Origin: Oscillospiraceae bacterium MB08-C2-2
GTDB lineage: Bacteria > Bacillota > Clostridia > Oscillospirales > Ruminococcaceae
Direction of reading: 5' to 3'
Assembly: GCA_035621215.1 (NCBI GenBank)
Contig: CP141729.1
Location: 1,138,944-1,202,943 of the forward strand
DNA length: 64,000 nucleotides
A program made the translations under genes and the position numbers. Under the pieces are notes generated by a model that was not told where the DNA came from, searched no databases, and was given only the letters and a program-made list of their open reading frames with translations. The first letter of the stretch is position 1, and each line of letters begins with the position of its first letter. Shown in pieces: positions 63,471-64,000 of this stretch.

Positions 63471-64000
63471 ATGGCAAGATTTACATTACCAAGAGATCTT
63501 TATCACGGTGCAGGTTCTATTGAGAATCTTAAAACTCTTATAGGTAAAAAAGCAATTGTGGTTGTGGGCGGCGGAAGCATGAAGCGCTTCGGCTTCTTAG
63601 ATACAGTTGTTTCCAACCTGAAGCAGGCCGGTATGGAGGTTCAGCTTTTTGAAGGTGTTGAGCCTGATCCTTCTGTTGAAACTGTTATGAAGGGTGCTCA
63701 GGCCATGCGGGATTTTGAGCCTGACTGGATTGTTTCCATCGGCGGCGGCTCCCCTATCGACGCTGCAAAAGCAATGTGGGCTTTTTATGAATACCCCGAA
63801 ACCACTTTCGAAGATCTGTGCATCCCCTTTAACTTCCCCGCCTTGCGCACCAAGGCTAAATTCTGTGCCATCCCTTCCACTTCCGGCACCGCTACCGAGG
63901 TTACCGCTTTCTCGGTTATCACCGACTACCAAAAGGGGATTAAATATCCTCTGGCCGATTTTAACATCACCCCGGATGTTGCCATCGTAGACCCGGATCT
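63471..64000 (+). CDS. Iron-containing alcohol dehydrogenase, 3'-truncated by window edge
   Basis: From ATG 63471 (AGGAGGT at 8 bases) 176 codons are open to the window end. The N-terminal NAD-binding domain shows MARFTLPRDLYHG, IVVVGGGSMKR, the DWIVSIGGGSPIDAAKAMW nucleotide motif and the AIPSTSGTATEVTAF loop of the Fe-ADH family. Metal-binding histidines lie beyond the edge. These enzymes interconvert alcohols and aldehydes with NAD(P)H; alcohol chain length is not predictable from this part. Confidence 0.95.
   Translation, partial: MARFTLPRDLYHGAGSIENLKTLIGKKAIVVVGGGSMKRFGFLDTVVSNLKQAGMEVQLFEGVEPDPSVETVMKGAQAMRDFEPDWIVSIGGGSPIDAAKAMWAFYEYPETTFEDLCIPFNFPALRTKAKFCAIPSTSGTATEVTAFSVITDYQKGIKYPLADFNITPDVAIVDPD

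Noticed and set aside
1-64000. tRNA or rRNA genes
   Set aside because: No cloverleaf with a GGTTCRA-type T loop or rRNA-like sequence was found in the intergenic regions by eye.

Overview
The window looks like chromosome of an anaerobic, motile Firmicute of the class Clostridia, probably an Oscillospiraceae/Ruminococcaceae-type gut or syntrophic organism. The reasons are strong GGAGG ribosome binding sites, many GTG/TTG starts, a glycyl radical enzyme with its activase, a Rex-like site before an iron-type alcohol dehydrogenase, two chemoreceptors, sortase/LPxTG surface biology, and small clostridial-type proteins. This placement is inference; no rRNA or tRNA gene was found.

Layout. 1-7.6 kb is a surface region: a BspA-type leucine-rich-repeat protein running in from the left edge, then (minus strand) an Rrf2 regulator overlapping a class B-like sortase, and an LPNTG protein built of seven near-identical 80-residue Listeria-Bacteroides repeats. 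8-11.5 kb holds a small monooxygenase, an AgrC/LytTR-type two-component pair and an HD hydrolase. 11.7-13.1 kb is SelO. 13.7-19.9 kb is a GntR/HutC regulator and an operon of a URO-D-family protein, a YfcC/DcuC-type transporter, an M20 amidohydrolase and an L-cysteine desulfidase, which could together import and degrade an N-acylated cysteine-like compound. 20.4-22.9 kb is a NitT/TauT-type ABC transporter. 23.2-24.4 kb is RidA, a redoxin and a remnant of a YheO-type regulator.

24.5-36.9 kb is a large minus-strand sugar cluster: FGGY kinase, L-fucose isomerase, IclR regulator, 2-hydroxyacid dehydrogenase, DapA-like aldolase, SDR, and a ribose/AI-2-type ABC importer. 37.5-42.3 kb is a nucleoside/glycyl-radical locus: deoB divergent from a Crp/Fnr regulator followed by yjjI-yjjW. 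The divergent region has two copies of a 14-bp palindrome, each centred exactly 41.5 bp from an inferred start site, the class II activator geometry. 42.4-46.6 kb has a chemoreceptor and a KimA-like permease. 46.6-49.3 kb is accessory: four small proteins of about 50-60 residues and an IS110-family element whose leader could encode a bridge RNA. 49.3-63 kb holds an MFS transporter, a second chemoreceptor, a 2-hydroxyacid dehydrogenase, GNAT, DeoR, an alpha/beta hydrolase, DNA polymerase IV, a YfhO-family protein and an unknown membrane protein. The right edge cuts an iron-containing alcohol dehydrogenase preceded by a perfect consensus promoter.

The most unusual signal is a modular interspersed hairpin element (copies at about 7641, 10859, 28021 and 35616). 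All copies have the same orientation relative to transcription and lie just upstream of the start of four unrelated genes. Modules are gained or lost between copies at a GAGTATG boundary.
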